DNA from: Sedimenticola hydrogenitrophicus | GTDB lineage: Bacteria > Pseudomonadota > Gammaproteobacteria > Chromatiales > Chromatiaceae | Direction: 5' to 3' | Assembly: GCF_029017505.1 (NCBI RefSeq) | Contig: NZ_JAQGEI010000024.1 | Coordinates: forward strand, 1 to 64,000 | Length of the DNA: 64,000 nucleotides | Shown here: piece by piece, positions 16,800 through 26,199 of the stretch | How positions within the stretch are numbered: position 1 is the stretch's first letter | Layout: each line of letters starts with the position of its first letter | Program-made: the position numbers and the translations under genes | Notes under the pieces: model-generated | What the model was told of the DNA's origin: nothing | Databases searched by the model: none | The model's input: the letters and a program-made list of their open reading frames with translations, nothing else

Positions 16800-17012
16800 A
16801 TGCCCAGTGTAATGATTCGTGTGAAAGAGAATGGCGCGCTCCTGTTCTATATCGCCAAGAAGGACCAGGAGGATGAGATCGCCGAGGTGGAGACGGATAC
16901 CGAGGAGAGCTGGGGAGGCGAGGTGTTGCTGACCGACGGTTCCCGCTACTACGTCGATCCGATCACGCCCCGGCCTTCATTCCCGACCACATTGCGTTTC
17001 AAGCGTGTCTGA
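16800..17012 (+). CDS. nifT: NifT/FixU family protein
   Basis: 70 residues with the family pattern MPSVMIRVKENG...LLFYIAKKD...WGG...LTDGSRYYVDP. NifT lies after nifHDK in many diazotrophs. Its role is not settled; mutants are often near normal. The ATG at 16800 follows GAGGTAAG. It is probably transcribed with nifHDK despite the repeat before it. Confidence 0.93.
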   Translation: MPSVMIRVKENGALLFYIAKKDQEDEIAEVETDTEESWGGEVLLTDGSRYYVDPITPRPSFPTTLRFKRV

Positions 17013-17037
17013 ACCCCCTTTTTGAAGGAGACTTATC

Positions 17038-17232
17038 ATGGCTCTAGCAATTGTAAGAGATATCTGCACCGCCTGCGGTGACTGTGAACCGGTGTGTCCC
17101 ACCAAATCCATCAAGCCCTTCAAGGGCGTCTATATGATCGAGGCCGAGACCTGCACCGAGTGCGAGGATGAGTTCGACGTTCCCCAGTGTCTTGATGTCT
17201 GCATGGAAGACGACTGCATCATCTCTGCCTGA
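17038..17232 (+). CDS. 2[4Fe-4S] ferredoxin after nifT
   Basis: 64 residues with CTACGDCEPVCP and CTECEDEFDVPQCLDVCMEDDC. It is a FdxN-like small ferredoxin with a spaced second cluster, similar to the ferredoxin that follows nifT in Azotobacter-type clusters. Likely an electron carrier for nitrogenase or its maturation. A good AAGGAG precedes ATG 17038. A MITE begins three bases after its stop. Confidence 0.92.
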   Translation: MALAIVRDICTACGDCEPVCPTKSIKPFKGVYMIEAETCTECEDEFDVPQCLDVCMEDDCIISA

Positions 17233-17235
17233 AAC

Positions 17236-17442
17236 GTAACTACTCACCCGGTTCGTAGGTGATTGGACTGCCTTGTTGGCCGATCTTGGTGGCGCCTCGA
17301 ATCCGGCCCATTTTTCAGATTCAAGCCTGCCCTTGTTTGAGCGAAGCGAGTCTGGGCAGGCGCTGAAAAATGGGCCGGATTCGAGGGGGCAAGCCATCGT
17401 GTGAGGCCGGCAAGGCAGGCCAATCACCCCGTGAGTAGTTAC
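17236..17442. mobile_element. 207-bp MITE, copy 1 (GTAACTACTCAC ends)
   Basis: Terminal inverted repeats GTAACTACTCAC, and degenerate 8-bp flanks CCTGAAAC and ATTGAAAC. It has the same length as copy 2 at 21495. Ends starting GTAA and 8-bp duplications are what IS66-family elements show; no transposase inside. It fills the gap before nifY. Confidence 0.8.
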
Positions 17443-17516
17443 ATTGAAACTGACATAGGGCGCCCCGTGGGCGCCCTCCGGACAACCCAGATCGGGACCC
17501 AGATCAGGAGACAGCA

Positions 17517-18245
17517 ATGAACAGCCCAACCCTCGATAAAGAGATCGCCCTGCGCATCGGACTGGCGGCGCGCGAACTGCCGGAAACCGATATCCCCCGC
17601 CTGCTGCGCGTGCTGGATGATGCGGTGGGTCTGCCACCCGGCAAAAAACAGCTCGCCGACCTGACGGTGAAGCAGCTGAAGTCGGCTGACGATGGCGAGT
17701 TTGCCGATCTCGATACCGGGTCGCTCAAGGCGGCGCTGGCTTGCCTCAAGGGTGAGGTGCATGAGTTCACCGAACCCTTGCCCGAGGTGGTGGCCTATGC
17801 CGAGGCGGATATGCCGAACAGCATCCGGGTCGCCTGTGCCTCCAACCGCGGCGCCCAGCTGGACGGGCATTTCGGTTCATGCCGGCGTTTCCTGATCTAC
17901 CAGGTGTCGGCATCGGAACAGCGACTGATCGATATCCGCGAGGTCGGGAATGCGGCCGCCGGTGAGGACAAAAACGCTCATCGGGTCGCACAGATCACCG
18001 ATTGCCAGATCCTGTTTGTCGCTTCCATTGGCGGGACGCCCGCCGCCAAGGTGATCAGGGCCGGTGTGCATCCGGTCAAGAAACCCCAGGCCGGGCCGGC
18101 GGACGTCGAGATCGGTGCCCTGCGGGCGGCGATCGGCAAGAGTGCGCCGCCCTGGTTGGCGAAAATCATGGGCCAGGCGCCGGAACAGCGCATTCGCTTC
18201 ACTCCTGTGGAGATCGAGGGAGCGGACATCGAGGCGACGGCATGA
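17517..18245 (+). CDS. nifY: NifY/NafY-type cofactor-binding protein
   Basis: 242 residues. The N-terminal about 95 residues look like the helical (SAM-like) domain of NafY/NifY; the C-terminal part is a NifX-fold domain with RVACASNRGAQLDGHFGSC at about residues 102-120. Such proteins hold FeMo-co or bind apo-dinitrogenase during maturation. Position after nifHDKT-fdx matches NifY. It overlaps the next gene by 4 bp (ATGA). The MITE upstream may separate it from the nifHDK transcript; no own promoter was seen. Confidence 0.88.
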   Translation: MNSPTLDKEIALRIGLAARELPETDIPRLLRVLDDAVGLPPGKKQLADLTVKQLKSADDGEFADLDTGSLKAALACLKGEVHEFTEPLPEVVAYAEADMPNSIRVACASNRGAQLDGHFGSCRRFLIYQVSASEQRLIDIREVGNAAAGEDKNAHRVAQITDCQILFVASIGGTPAAKVIRAGVHPVKKPQAGPADVEIGALRAAIGKSAPPWLAKIMGQAPEQRIRFTPVEIEGADIEATA

Positions 18246-18508
18246 TCACCCAGGAGCAGCTGAACCAGATCGGCTGGCTGGCGGGGGAGACGCCGCTGTC
18301 GGAGAGTTCGGTGAATCGGCTGCGCCTGCGCTTTCCGGAGATCCATTTCACTTACTGCATGGATGATGATGTGATGGCCGCCCGCCCGGTACTGGAAGCG
18401 TCGGGGTTCAATCTCTACCTGATCGACAGCAGCCGGCACTGCCTCGGCTTCACCCAGGACATGGAGCTGGCCACCGGCGTGGTGGTGGCCGAAATCGAAG
18501 CCGAATGA
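18242..18508 (+). CDS. DUF6129-type small nif protein
   Basis: 88 residues beginning MITQEQLNQIGWLAG, with FTYCMDDDV and a Cys near RHCLGFT. It resembles a small conserved protein commonly found after nifY. Function unknown. It is coupled by ATGA overlaps to nifY on one side and the LRV protein gene on the other, so it is translated as part of that set. Confidence 0.75.
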   Translation: MITQEQLNQIGWLAGETPLSESSVNRLRLRFPEIHFTYCMDDDVMAARPVLEASGFNLYLIDSSRHCLGFTQDMELATGVVVAEIEAE

Positions 18509-19260
18509 ACGCCGTTGTCATGCCTGACGAAGACGACGCCACACCCCGGGCCGACTGCCGCACCTGCCCGCATCGCGAGGACCGGTTGCAGAAGGGCCGT
18601 TGTCATCCGGGGGATGCCTGTGTCGGCGCCCTGAGCGGCCGGCAGATCGCGCGCTTTTTCAAGATCAACCCGGACCTGGCGGAACAGTACGCCGGCGACC
18701 CCTTCTGGGAACGGCGCGCCATCGCCGCCCGCTACCTGTCGGTACAGCGGCTGCTGCGCATGCTGGACGATCCCGACGAAGTGGTCAGGCGGGTACTCGC
18801 CTATCGCCTGCCGGTGGATGCACTGGCCGCCCTGATTGATGACCCGGATCGAGAGGTGCGGGTCACCGTGGCCGACCGGCTGCCGCCGGAGCAGCTGGAG
18901 CAGCTGGTGACGGATAACGATTACCTGGTGCGCCAGTACGTGGCGAAACGCCTCAAGCCGGGGCGTTTGTTTCGCATGCTGCGGGACCCGGAGCGCGAGG
19001 TGCGCAAGACGGTCGCCAGCCGTCTGCCCGAGGAGAGTCTCGGGCTGATGCTGGATGACGCGGAGGCCGAGATACGCCTGATCGTGGCCGAGCGGATCGA
19101 CGCCGATGCCCTCGGCGCGCTGTTGCGGGACCGGGACTGGCGGGTACGGCTGGCAGCCTGCCAGCGTGCCCCCGTCGCCCTGCTGGCGCCCCTGCTCGAA
19201 GACGATGATGAGGATGTCAGGGCGGTGGCACGGGAGCGGCTTGGCAAGCGCCAGGCCTGA
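18505..19260 (+). CDS. leucine-rich-variant (LRV) 4Fe-4S protein
   Basis: 251 residues. The N-terminal part has a four-Cys set (CRTCPHRE, CHPGDAC) like the LRV FeS4 domain; the rest is about eight helical LRV/HEAT-like repeats of about 24 residues with the pattern L-DD-x-VRR/VR-xVA-RLP. The same protein type is encoded after nifY in Azotobacter vinelandii. Its partner is unknown; a scaffold role in the nif machinery is inference. It starts at an ATGA overlap with the preceding gene. Confidence 0.9.
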   Translation: MNAVVMPDEDDATPRADCRTCPHREDRLQKGRCHPGDACVGALSGRQIARFFKINPDLAEQYAGDPFWERRAIAARYLSVQRLLRMLDDPDEVVRRVLAYRLPVDALAALIDDPDREVRVTVADRLPPEQLEQLVTDNDYLVRQYVAKRLKPGRLFRMLRDPEREVRKTVASRLPEESLGLMLDDAEAEIRLIVAERIDADALGALLRDRDWRVRLAACQRAPVALLAPLLEDDDEDVRAVARERLGKRQA

Positions 19261-19285
19261 ATCAGACCAGCAAGATAGGAGAGTC

Positions 19286-20323
19286 ATGCATCCATTCGCA
19301 CGCTTCATCCAGATCCTCGGCAAGGGCCGCAACGGCATGCGCGCCCTGAGCCGTGACGAGGCCTACGAGGCGATGCAGATGATCGCCCGCTACGACGTGG
19401 AGCCGGAACAGCTTGGCGCCTTCCTGATGCTCATGCGGGTGAAGGAGGAGAGCGCCGAAGAGGTGGCCGGCTTCACCCAGGCGCTGCGCGAGAGCTTCCA
19501 TGTGGCCGAGTCGGCATTTCACCCGGCGATAGATTGGGCCGCCTACGCCGGCAAGAAGCGGCACCTGCCCTGGTTTCTCCTGGCGGCACTGATCCTGGCG
19601 GCGCGTGGCTATCCGTTGCTGATGCATGGGATCAATCGCAGCGACGGGCGGCTCTATGTGCCGGATGCGCTGGATGCCCTGGGGATGGAGCCCGCCCTCT
19701 CGCTGCACGAGGCGCAGGCGCAGCTCCAGTTGCGCGGCTTCGCCTATCTGCCCATCAGCAAGCTCTCCCCGCTCACCGCCGAGCTGATCGAGACGCGCAA
19801 GCTGTTCGGTCTGCGGCCGCCGCTGCACACGGTGGCGAGGATGCTCAACCCGCTCTCGGCACCGCTGTCGGTGATGGGCGTGTTCCATCCCAATTTCGCC
19901 GCCATCCATCAACAGGCCGCGGTACTGCTGGGGCAACCCGGCGCCCTGATCTGCAAGGGTGACGGCGGCGAGCTGGAACGCATACCCGACCGGGCGGTCG
20001 AGCTGTACGGGGTCGGCGCTGGCGCGGCCTGGTCGGCCACCTGGGACTGCCTGATCCGTCCAGGAGGTGAGGTAAAGCCCGGGCGACTCAACCTGTACCA
20101 TTTTATCCAGGTTTGGGAGGGCGAGGCCGAGGATAGTTATGGCGAGCGCGCGGTCGTCGGTACCCTGGCACTGATCATTCGTGCACTCGGCCTGGAGGTT
20201 GCGCCGGGGCCGGCGCACCAGCTCGCCGAGGTGTGGTGGCGGGAGCGGCGGCAGCACCCGTTGGTGCATCTGGAAAGGCCGGCCACGACCTGCGCCTGCG
20301 GGCGCGCGGAGACCGTCCGATAA
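19286..20323 (+). CDS. TrpD-like glycosyl (phosphoribosyl) transferase family protein
   Basis: 345 residues from ATG 19286 (AGGAGAG upstream). It is related to anthranilate phosphoribosyltransferase and its YbiB-like paralogues: helical N terminus with SRDEAYEAM...LGAFLMLMRVKEES, then LMHGINRSDGR, LFGLRPPLHTVARMLNP and VMGVFHP. The usual TrpD glycine loop is altered, so tryptophan synthesis is not implied. Members of this type recur in nif clusters with unknown role. A CACGR Cys pair is near the C terminus. Confidence 0.8.
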   Translation: MHPFARFIQILGKGRNGMRALSRDEAYEAMQMIARYDVEPEQLGAFLMLMRVKEESAEEVAGFTQALRESFHVAESAFHPAIDWAAYAGKKRHLPWFLLAALILAARGYPLLMHGINRSDGRLYVPDALDALGMEPALSLHEAQAQLQLRGFAYLPISKLSPLTAELIETRKLFGLRPPLHTVARMLNPLSAPLSVMGVFHPNFAAIHQQAAVLLGQPGALICKGDGGELERIPDRAVELYGVGAGAAWSATWDCLIRPGGEVKPGRLNLYHFIQVWEGEAEDSYGERAVVGTLALIIRALGLEVAPGPAHQLAEVWWRERRQHPLVHLERPATTCACGRAETVR

Positions 20324-20392
20324 ACGATCAAAGGCGGCTGGCCCTCGCCGGGGCCGGTCGCCCCGAACAGAACCGAACAGAAGGAATCGACA

Positions 20393-21340
20393 GTGAAGAC
20401 CCTGATTGACCGGCCCGATCGGCTGGCGGAAATCTGCGCCGCGGCGGATGCCGAACAAGGCATCGCGGCGTTAGAACAGACATTGCAGCAGCTTGTCCCG
20501 GAGGCCGGGTTAAGCTGTGTGCTGACCCGCGGCAACTGGCATCGGCCGGGGGGCGTGGTCGATGCCGAGCTTAATCCGCTCAGCAGCAATATACGGCGCT
20601 GGGCCGAACAGGAGTCGGCGGGTGATGTGGATGCGTTGATCGCCGGTTATGCCGATGCCGGCTACCTGGCCACCCAGCTGTCCGGCAAGACCCATTACTT
20701 CACCGTTGCCTGCGGCGACGCGCCGGCGGATTTCATCCAGCTGGAGATCGAGGAGCTGCAGGAGGTGATCGACCGTCCCCTGGTGGCGCCGGACTGGTAC
20801 CCCGACAGCCTGGAGGATTTCCTCGACCCGCTCGATTGTCCGCGCCTCGATCCGGTCCCGGTGGGACAGCCATGCTATCGCTTCCGGCGCGTCACCCCCA
20901 TCGCCCGCCTGCTGGATGAAGCCGGCAGCGGCCAGCGCGCGTTCTCCGCGCTGCGCCGGTTTCTCCATGACTGGGGTCAGAGCAGCGCGGCGGAGGGGGA
21001 GCACTTCTGCCGCCACTGGATCCTGGCGTTGCGCGAATACATGGATCGGGACGGCGAGGTCAGACTGACCGCCACCCCCGTCACCACCTTCGGCGGCAGC
21101 CTGCCCGATCTGCCCCCGGGCGACGCCCTGACCGGCGCCGAGCTGGCCAAGGCCATCCACGGTTACGATCGGGTGGTGGGCTATCCCTTCGCCTGGTATT
21201 TCCACATGCTCAGCCGCAAGGCGGAGAATTACCAGCTGGCCAAGGCCGTATTGCGCGATCTGATGGGTGCCTACGCCTACCTGCCGGCCCGGGACCTGAA
21301 AGTGCTGCGGGAGTGGGAGGCGCGGTCTTACGCCGTGTAG
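20393..21340 (+). CDS. conserved hypothetical protein of the nif cluster
   Basis: 315 residues starting at GTG 20393 with AAGGA upstream. The protein is acidic and soluble, with no signal peptide or cysteine cluster. Recognisable stretches are DWYPDSLEDFLDPLDCPRLD and YPFAWYFHMLSRKAENYQLA. I do not recognise a characterised family. It ends the nifY-LRV-TrpD-like gene run and has the same codon character as its neighbours, so it is a genuine cluster member of unknown function. Confidence 0.75.
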   Translation: MKTLIDRPDRLAEICAAADAEQGIAALEQTLQQLVPEAGLSCVLTRGNWHRPGGVVDAELNPLSSNIRRWAEQESAGDVDALIAGYADAGYLATQLSGKTHYFTVACGDAPADFIQLEIEELQEVIDRPLVAPDWYPDSLEDFLDPLDCPRLDPVPVGQPCYRFRRVTPIARLLDEAGSGQRAFSALRRFLHDWGQSSAAEGEHFCRHWILALREYMDRDGEVRLTATPVTTFGGSLPDLPPGDALTGAELAKAIHGYDRVVGYPFAWYFHMLSRKAENYQLAKAVLRDLMGAYAYLPARDLKVLREWEARSYAV

Positions 21341-21437
21341 CCCCTGACCACACCACCGAATCCGGATGTCCCCATCCGATGGGGTTCGCAGGCCCAGCCC
21401 AACCTTAGGCTGTTTAATTACCCAAGCCGGTTAATAA

Positions 21438-21736
21438 GGAACCACGGATGGACACAGATTTACACAGATAGGAGATCAGAATTCTAAATCTGTGGTAACT
21501 ACTCACGGGGCGATTGGCCTGCATTGTTGGCCTCACACGATGGCTTGTCTCCTCGAATCCAGCCCCATTTTCAGCGCCTGCCCAAACTCGCTTCGCTCAA
21601 ACAAGGGCAGGCTTGAATCTGAAAATTGGGCCGAATTCGAGGCGCCATCAAGATCGGCCAACAAGGCAGGCCAATCACCTACAGACCGGGTGAGTAGTCA
21701 CAATCCGTGTTTATCTGTGTGAATCCGTGGTTCTCC
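21438..21736. repeat. GGAACCACGGATGGACACAG repeat interrupted by a MITE
   Basis: The same palindromic element occurs uninterrupted at 51809-51892. Here it is split by MITE copy 2, giving a filled and an empty site within one window. Confidence 0.85.
21495..21701. mobile_element. 207-bp MITE, copy 2 (GTAACTACTCAC ends)
   Basis: Same ends and length as copy 1. The flanks AATCTGTG and AATCCGTG form the 8-bp target duplication, confirmed by the empty site AATCCGTG at 51859-51866. Confidence 0.85.
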
Positions 21737-21754
21737 AGGGTCTCGCCCAGAATA

Positions 21755-22091
21755 GTAGGGTGGATAAGTGACAGCGCATCCACCAGTTTGGTGGTGGATG
21801 CGCCTACCGGCTTATCCACCCTACGAAACTGAACTGCAGGTGTCGGAGTCAAACCGGGCGATACACCGAATTCAAACACCCAGCTTTAATCCGGTTTGAC
21901 TCCGACCCGAATGGCACTTACTTAAGGCGAATTGCAGGATTTTCGTCATTCCGGCGCAGGCCGGAGGAGTGGTGCAGGGATGCACCGTTTACGGACCTGA
22001 GGATGGAATCCAGGAATACCTCACCGTTAAGCAGTCTGGATCCCGGCCTGCGCCGGGATGACGGTGGTTCTTGGCTTAAGTAAGTGCCATT
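21755..22091. repeat. three palindromic repeats upstream of the nifE promoter
   Basis: A TAGGGTGGATAAG palindrome (21755-21824), a GTCGGAGTC hairpin with inner arm AAACCGG (21841-21906), and a long AATGGCACTTACTTAAG composite (21910-22091). No gene is visible in 21341-22283 apart from these and the promoter. Confidence 0.8.
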
Positions 22092-22155
22092 CGACTCCGA
22101 CCCCTCGTGATGGCGGAAGCAGAATTGGTCGCAGACCCTCCAATCATTCCCCGAT

Positions 22156-22171
22156 TGTCATGTTTGCGACA
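22156..22171 (+). promoter_or_regulatory. NifA upstream activator site of nifE
   Basis: TGT-N10-ACA embedded in a longer palindrome (ATTGTC...GACAAT), 59 bp before the sigma54 core. Confidence 0.85.
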
Positions 22172-22228
22172 ATCGATCCGGCGCTAAAAAACCTTATAAA
22201 ACAACCGGTCTGACAGGGCAATCCGATA

Positions 22229-22244
22229 TGGCATGTCGCTTGCA
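22229..22244 (+). promoter_or_regulatory. sigma54 promoter of nifENX
   Basis: TGGCATGTCGCTTGCA: GG-N10-GC with TTGCA intact. It overlaps an upstream ATG in the nifE frame, which therefore cannot be the start. Confidence 0.85.
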
Positions 22245-22283
22245 CTAACCCTGGGTAAGGCAACAACAGAGTCCTATCAGACC

Positions 22284-23774
22284 ATGAAGCAGAAAGATAT
22301 CGCGGCGCTGCTGGATGAACCGGCCTGCGCCCACAACAAGAAATCCAAGTCGGGCTGTGCCAAACCCAAGCCCGGCGCCACCGCCGGCGGTTGCGCCTTC
22401 GACGGGGCGCAGATCGCGCTGCTGCCGATCGCCGACGTGGCGCACATCGTCCACGGCTCCATTGCCTGCGCCGGCAGCTCCTGGGACAACCGCGGCACCC
22501 GCTCCAGCGGTTCGCGGCTGTTCCGCATCGGCATGACCACCGATCTGACCGAGCAGGATGTGATCATGGGGCGCGGCGAGAAGCGCCTGTTCCACTCCAT
22601 CAAGCAGGCCATCGAGAGCTACCAGCCGGCGGCGGTGTTTGTCTACAACACCTGTGTCCCCGCGCTGATCGGCGATGATGTGAGCGCGGTCTGCAAGGCG
22701 GCGGCCGAACGCTGGGGTACCCCGGTGATCCCGGTGGACGCGGCCGGTTTCTACGGCACCAAGAACCTCGGCAACCGCATTGCCGGCGAGACCATGGTGA
22801 AATATGTCTGCGGCACCCGCGAACCGGATCCGCTGCCGGCGGCCGCCCAGCGCCCGGGCATCCGGGTGCATGATGTCAGCCTGGTGGGTGAATACAACAT
22901 TGCCGGTGAGCTGTGGCACGTGCTGCCGCTGCTGGACGAGCTGGGGCTGCGGGTGCTCTGCACCCTGTCCGGTGACGCCCGCTACAGCGAGGTGCAGACC
23001 ATGCACCGTTCCGAGGCCAATATGATGGTCTGCTCCAAGGCGATGATCAATGTCGCGCGCAAGCTGCAGGAGGCCTACGGCACCCCCTGGTTCGAGGGCA
23101 GCTTCTACGGGGTGCAGGATGTCTCCCAGGCGCTGCGCGATTTTGCCCGGTTGATCCGGGACCCCGATCTGTATGCCCGTACCGAGCTGCTGATCGAGCG
23201 GGAAGAGGCGCGCATCAGCCGGCGCCTCGCCCCCTGGCGGGAGAAACTGAAGGGCAAGAAGGTGCTGCTCTATACCGGCGGGGTCAAGTCCTGGTCGGTG
23301 GTCGCGGCGCTGCAGGATCTGGGTATGCAGGTGGTGGCCACCGGCACCAAGAAATCCACTGAAGAGGACAAGGCGCGCATCCGCGAACTGATGGGGGGCG
23401 AGGCGCTGATGCTGGAGGATGGCAATCCCCGGGCGCTGATCGATATCGTGCGTGACCAGCAGGTGGATGTGCTGATCGCCGGCGGGCGCAACATGTATAC
23501 CGCGCTGAAGGCGCGTATTCCCTTCCTCGACATCAACCAGGAGCGCGACTTCGGCTATGCCGGCTATGAGGGCATGCTGGAGCTGGCGCGTCAGCTGGTG
23601 CTCACCATCGACAGTCCGGTGTGGCCGGCGGTGCGCCAGGCTGCTCCCTGGCATGCCGTAGAGAGTAGTTCAAAGGGGTCAGACTCGATTGATCATCGTC
23701 CACAAGTTCGGGACCAACAGCTCAATAGATCAATCGAGTCTGACCCCATTGATACTGCGGCGGCGGAGGCGTGA
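22284..23774 (+). CDS. nifE: NifE, FeMo-cofactor scaffold alpha chain, with in-frame repeat insertion
   Basis: 496 residues from ATG 22284 ([18 protein letters not shown]). NifEN is the scaffold on which NifB-co is converted to FeMo-co. Cluster cysteines are visible in GGCAFDGAQ and [12 protein letters not shown], and again in [11 protein letters not shown]. Near the C terminus a 73-bp hairpin repeat (23675-23747) is translated in frame, adding about 25 foreign residues ([12 protein letters not shown]...ESDPID) before the last TAAAEA. The insertion lies after the conserved [10 protein letters not shown] stretch, so function is probably kept. nifN starts four bases after the stop. Confidence 0.95.
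   Translation: MKQKDIAALLDEPACAHNKKSKSGCAKPKPGATAGGCAFDGAQIALLPIADVAHIVHGSIACAGSSWDNRGTRSSGSRLFRIGMTTDLTEQDVIMGRGEKRLFHSIKQAIESYQPAAVFVYNTCVPALIGDDVSAVCKAAAERWGTPVIPVDAAGFYGTKNLGNRIAGETMVKYVCGTREPDPLPAAAQRPGIRVHDVSLVGEYNIAGELWHVLPLLDELGLRVLCTLSGDARYSEVQTMHRSEANMMVCSKAMINVARKLQEAYGTPWFEGSFYGVQDVSQALRDFARLIRDPDLYARTELLIEREEARISRRLAPWREKLKGKKVLLYTGGVKSWSVVAALQDLGMQVVATGTKKSTEEDKARIRELMGGEALMLEDGNPRALIDIVRDQQVDVLIAGGRNMYTALKARIPFLDINQERDFGYAGYEGMLELARQLVLTIDSPVWPAVRQAAPWHAVESSSKGSDSIDHRPQVRDQQLNRSIESDPIDTAAAEA
23675..23747. repeat. GGGGTCAGACTC hairpin inserted in nifE
   Basis: Perfect 20-nt arms (GGGGTCAGACTCGATTGATC and complement) around a 33-nt loop. No stop codon arises in the nifE frame. 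Confidence 0.9.
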
Positions 23775-23777
23775 ACC

Positions 23778-25502
23778 ATGGTTGAGATCATCAAACGCAA
23801 CAAGGCGCTCTCGGTCAGTCCCCTGAAGGCGAGCCAGACCATCGGGGCGGCGCTCGCCTTCCTCGGCTTCCGCCGCGCCATTCCCATGCTGCACGGGTCC
23901 CAGGGTTGCAGCGCCTTCGGCAAGATATTCTTCGTGCGCCATTTCCGTGAACCGATCCCGCTGCAGACCACCGCCATGGACCAGGTGACCACGGTAATGG
24001 GTTCCGAGGAGAGCGTGGTGGAGGGTCTCAGGACCCTCGCCGAGAAGAACCGGCCGTCCCTGATCGGGGTGCCGACCACCGGCCTCTCCGAGACCCAGGG
24101 CAGCGACGTGCCGATGGCGGTCAAGCTGTTCCGCAAACGCCATCCCGAGTTCGCGGCCATTCCGGTGGTTCCGGTCTCCACACCCGACTACAGCGGCTGT
24201 CTGGAGACGGGTTTCAGCAAGGCGGTGGAGGCGATCATCCAGGCGGCCGTACCCACCGCCGAGGCGGCCGGCACCCAGCCGGGGCGCCGCCGCCGGCAGC
24301 TCAACGTGCTGGTGGGCTGCTTCCTGACTCCCGGTGACCTGGAGGAGCTGAAGGAGATCATCGAGGCGTTCGGACTGCGCCCGGTACTGGTGCCGGACCT
24401 CTCCGACTCCCTGGACGGTCACCTGGGCGAGGAGGATTTCTCGCCCCTGACCATCGGCGGCACCGATGTCTCCGAACTGCGGACCCTGGGCGATGCCGTG
24501 GCCACCCTGGTGATCGGCCGCTCCATGCACAAGGCGGCCGACCTGCTGCGGCAGCACACGGGGGTGCCCGATTACCGGTTCGATCACCTGATGGGGCTGG
24601 CGGCGGTGGACGCCCTGGTCGATACCCTGCAGCGGATCTCCACCGAGCCGGTGCCGGCGAAACTGGAGCGGCAGCGCGCCCAGTTGCAGGATGCCATGCT
24701 CGACGGCCACTTCATGCTCGGCCTGGCGCGCATCGCCGTGGCCGCCGATCCCGATCTGCTCACCGCCTTCAGCCAGCTGCTGGCCGGGGTCGGTGCCGAA
24801 ACCGTCGCGGCGGTGGCGCCGGTCAATGCGCCGGTACTGCAACAGGCCGCGGCGGCGGCAGTGAAGATCGGCGATCTGGAGGACCTGGAGCAGCTGGCGC
24901 GCACGGCAGAGGCCGAGGTGCTGATTTGCAATTCCCACGGGGTGGAGAGCGCCGCGCGACTCGGTATCCCGTTGTTGCGCGCCGGCTTCCCCCAGTACGA
25001 CGCCCTGGGCGGCTACCAGAAGACCTGGATCGGTTATCGCGGCAGCCGCCAGACCCTGTTCGACCTGGCCAACATCCTGTTGTCCCTGGAGAAGGGGGAG
25101 ATCCATCCCTACCGCTCCATCTATTCACAAAAACCGGAGGTGACCCATGACGCTACAGCGGCGACTGCAGCTGGTGGGCAACAACAGCGAGGCGCAGTGG
25201 ATGGGCAGCGCCCTGAAGGTGGCCTTTGCCACCCGCGACATGAAGCATGTCGACCAGCACTTTGGCGCGGCCCAGTCGTTTGCCATCTATGCGGTGGACC
25301 GGGAGCGGGCCTGTTTTGTCGAGGCGTGCGAGTTCGGCGACCTGGACATGGACGGCAACGAGGACAAGCTGGCGGAGAAGATAACGGCGCTGGACGGCTG
25401 TATCGCCGTCTACAGCCAGGCGGTCGGCGCCTCGGCCATCACCCAGCTCAAGGCCCAGGGGATCCAGCCGGTGAAGGTCTCCCCTGGCGCCGCGATCAGT
25501 GA
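23778..25502 (+). CDS. nifN: NifN, FeMo-cofactor scaffold beta chain, frame running into nifX
   Basis: 574 codons, about 120 longer than expected. The NifN part ([20 protein letters not shown], the [14 protein letters not shown] stretch) ends near residue 455 at [13 protein letters not shown]. From there the frame overlaps nifX out of phase for 356 bp, giving an Arg/Gly-rich tail unlike any NifN. One missing or extra base in the A5 run at about 25129-25133 would place a TGA just before the nifX start. So either a recent stop loss or an assembly error explains the tail. NifN pairs with NifE as cofactor scaffold. Confidence 0.9.
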   Translation: MVEIIKRNKALSVSPLKASQTIGAALAFLGFRRAIPMLHGSQGCSAFGKIFFVRHFREPIPLQTTAMDQVTTVMGSEESVVEGLRTLAEKNRPSLIGVPTTGLSETQGSDVPMAVKLFRKRHPEFAAIPVVPVSTPDYSGCLETGFSKAVEAIIQAAVPTAEAAGTQPGRRRRQLNVLVGCFLTPGDLEELKEIIEAFGLRPVLVPDLSDSLDGHLGEEDFSPLTIGGTDVSELRTLGDAVATLVIGRSMHKAADLLRQHTGVPDYRFDHLMGLAAVDALVDTLQRISTEPVPAKLERQRAQLQDAMLDGHFMLGLARIAVAADPDLLTAFSQLLAGVGAETVAAVAPVNAPVLQQAAAAAVKIGDLEDLEQLARTAEAEVLICNSHGVESAARLGIPLLRAGFPQYDALGGYQKTWIGYRGSRQTLFDLANILLSLEKGEIHPYRSIYSQKPEVTHDATAATAAGGQQQRGAVDGQRPEGGLCHPRHEACRPALWRGPVVCHLCGGPGAGLFCRGVRVRRPGHGRQRGQAGGEDNGAGRLYRRLQPGGRRLGHHPAQGPGDPAGEGLPWRRDQ

Positions 25503-25632
25503 CCTGGTCGCGGCGCTGCAGGAGGAACTGCGCCAGGGCCCCGGCAGCTGGCTGGCCAAGGCCATCGCCAGCACCCTGCCGGCCGATCCCGGCCGCTTTG
25601 ATGCGATGGAAACCGAGGGCTGGGAAGAGTAA
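25147..25632 (+). CDS. nifX: NifX, FeMo-co precursor carrier
   Basis: 161 residues. The NifX core shows [20 protein letters not shown] at about residues 23-42 and [23 protein letters not shown]. NifX binds NifB-co and VK-cluster and shuttles them between NifB and NifEN. GGAGG precedes ATG 25147. The end of the nifN frame overlaps it in another phase. Confidence 0.95.
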   Translation: MTLQRRLQLVGNNSEAQWMGSALKVAFATRDMKHVDQHFGAAQSFAIYAVDRERACFVEACEFGDLDMDGNEDKLAEKITALDGCIAVYSQAVGASAITQLKAQGIQPVKVSPGAAISDLVAALQEELRQGPGSWLAKAIASTLPADPGRFDAMETEGWEE

Positions 25633-25655
25633 GGGCGGCGGAACGGAGCAAGCAG

Positions 25656-26183
25656 ATGATCGAACAGACCGGCATCGTGGTGGCGACAAGCGATACAACC
25701 CTCTGGGTGGAGACCCGCCAGGTGAGCGGCTGCTCGGCCTGTGCCAGCGGCAGTTGCAGCTCGGCGGTGGTGTCGAAGCTGTTCGGTGAGCGGCGTCAGC
25801 GTATTCAGCTGCCCAACACCCTGTCGGCCAACACGGGCGATACGGTGGTGATCGGCATCCCCGAGACGGTGTTGGTAAGCGCCTCGCTATGGGCCTATCT
25901 GCTGCCGCTGCTGGTGATGATCGGTGCCGCCCTGGCGGGCCGGCTGCTGGATGCCGGCGAGGGCGTGCAGGGTCTGATGGGTCTGGGTGGTCTGGTCGCC
26001 GGCCTCCTGCTGGTGCGCCGGTTGACCGGTGGCGGCACTGGTGGGGGCACTGGCGGGGGCGCGGGCGATGCCCGTCTCAATCCCCGCCTGTTGCGCCTCT
26101 CCGTCCCGGCTTCCGGTCGGGCGGTGAGCTTCCCGGTCGGGATGAATGGAATAACGGTTGACACAACCCATGATGAATCTTGA
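25656..26183 (+). CDS. rseC: RseC family membrane protein
   Basis: 175 residues. The N-terminal domain has the RseC Cys set (SGCSACASGSCSS at about residues 24-36) and then a beta-rich part. Two membrane segments follow (about 75-95 and 103-122), then a Gly/Thr-rich stretch. RseC belongs to the Rsx/Rnf electron-transfer systems that reduce SoxR or, in diazotrophs, supply low-potential electrons to nitrogenase. Position between nifX and the NifX-associated gene is common. The rnf genes themselves are not in the window. It overlaps nothing; the next start is 17 bp on. Confidence 0.85.
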   Translation: MIEQTGIVVATSDTTLWVETRQVSGCSACASGSCSSAVVSKLFGERRQRIQLPNTLSANTGDTVVIGIPETVLVSASLWAYLLPLLVMIGAALAGRLLDAGEGVQGLMGLGGLVAGLLLVRRLTGGGTGGGTGGGAGDARLNPRLLRLSVPASGRAVSFPVGMNGITVDTTHDES

Positions 26184-26199
26184 ATCACAGGAGCAGAAG

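Noticed and set aside
22233-22283. Upstream ATG of the nifE frame
   Set aside because: It lies inside the sigma54 promoter core, so it cannot be in the mRNA; ATG 22284 gives the normal NifE N terminus.
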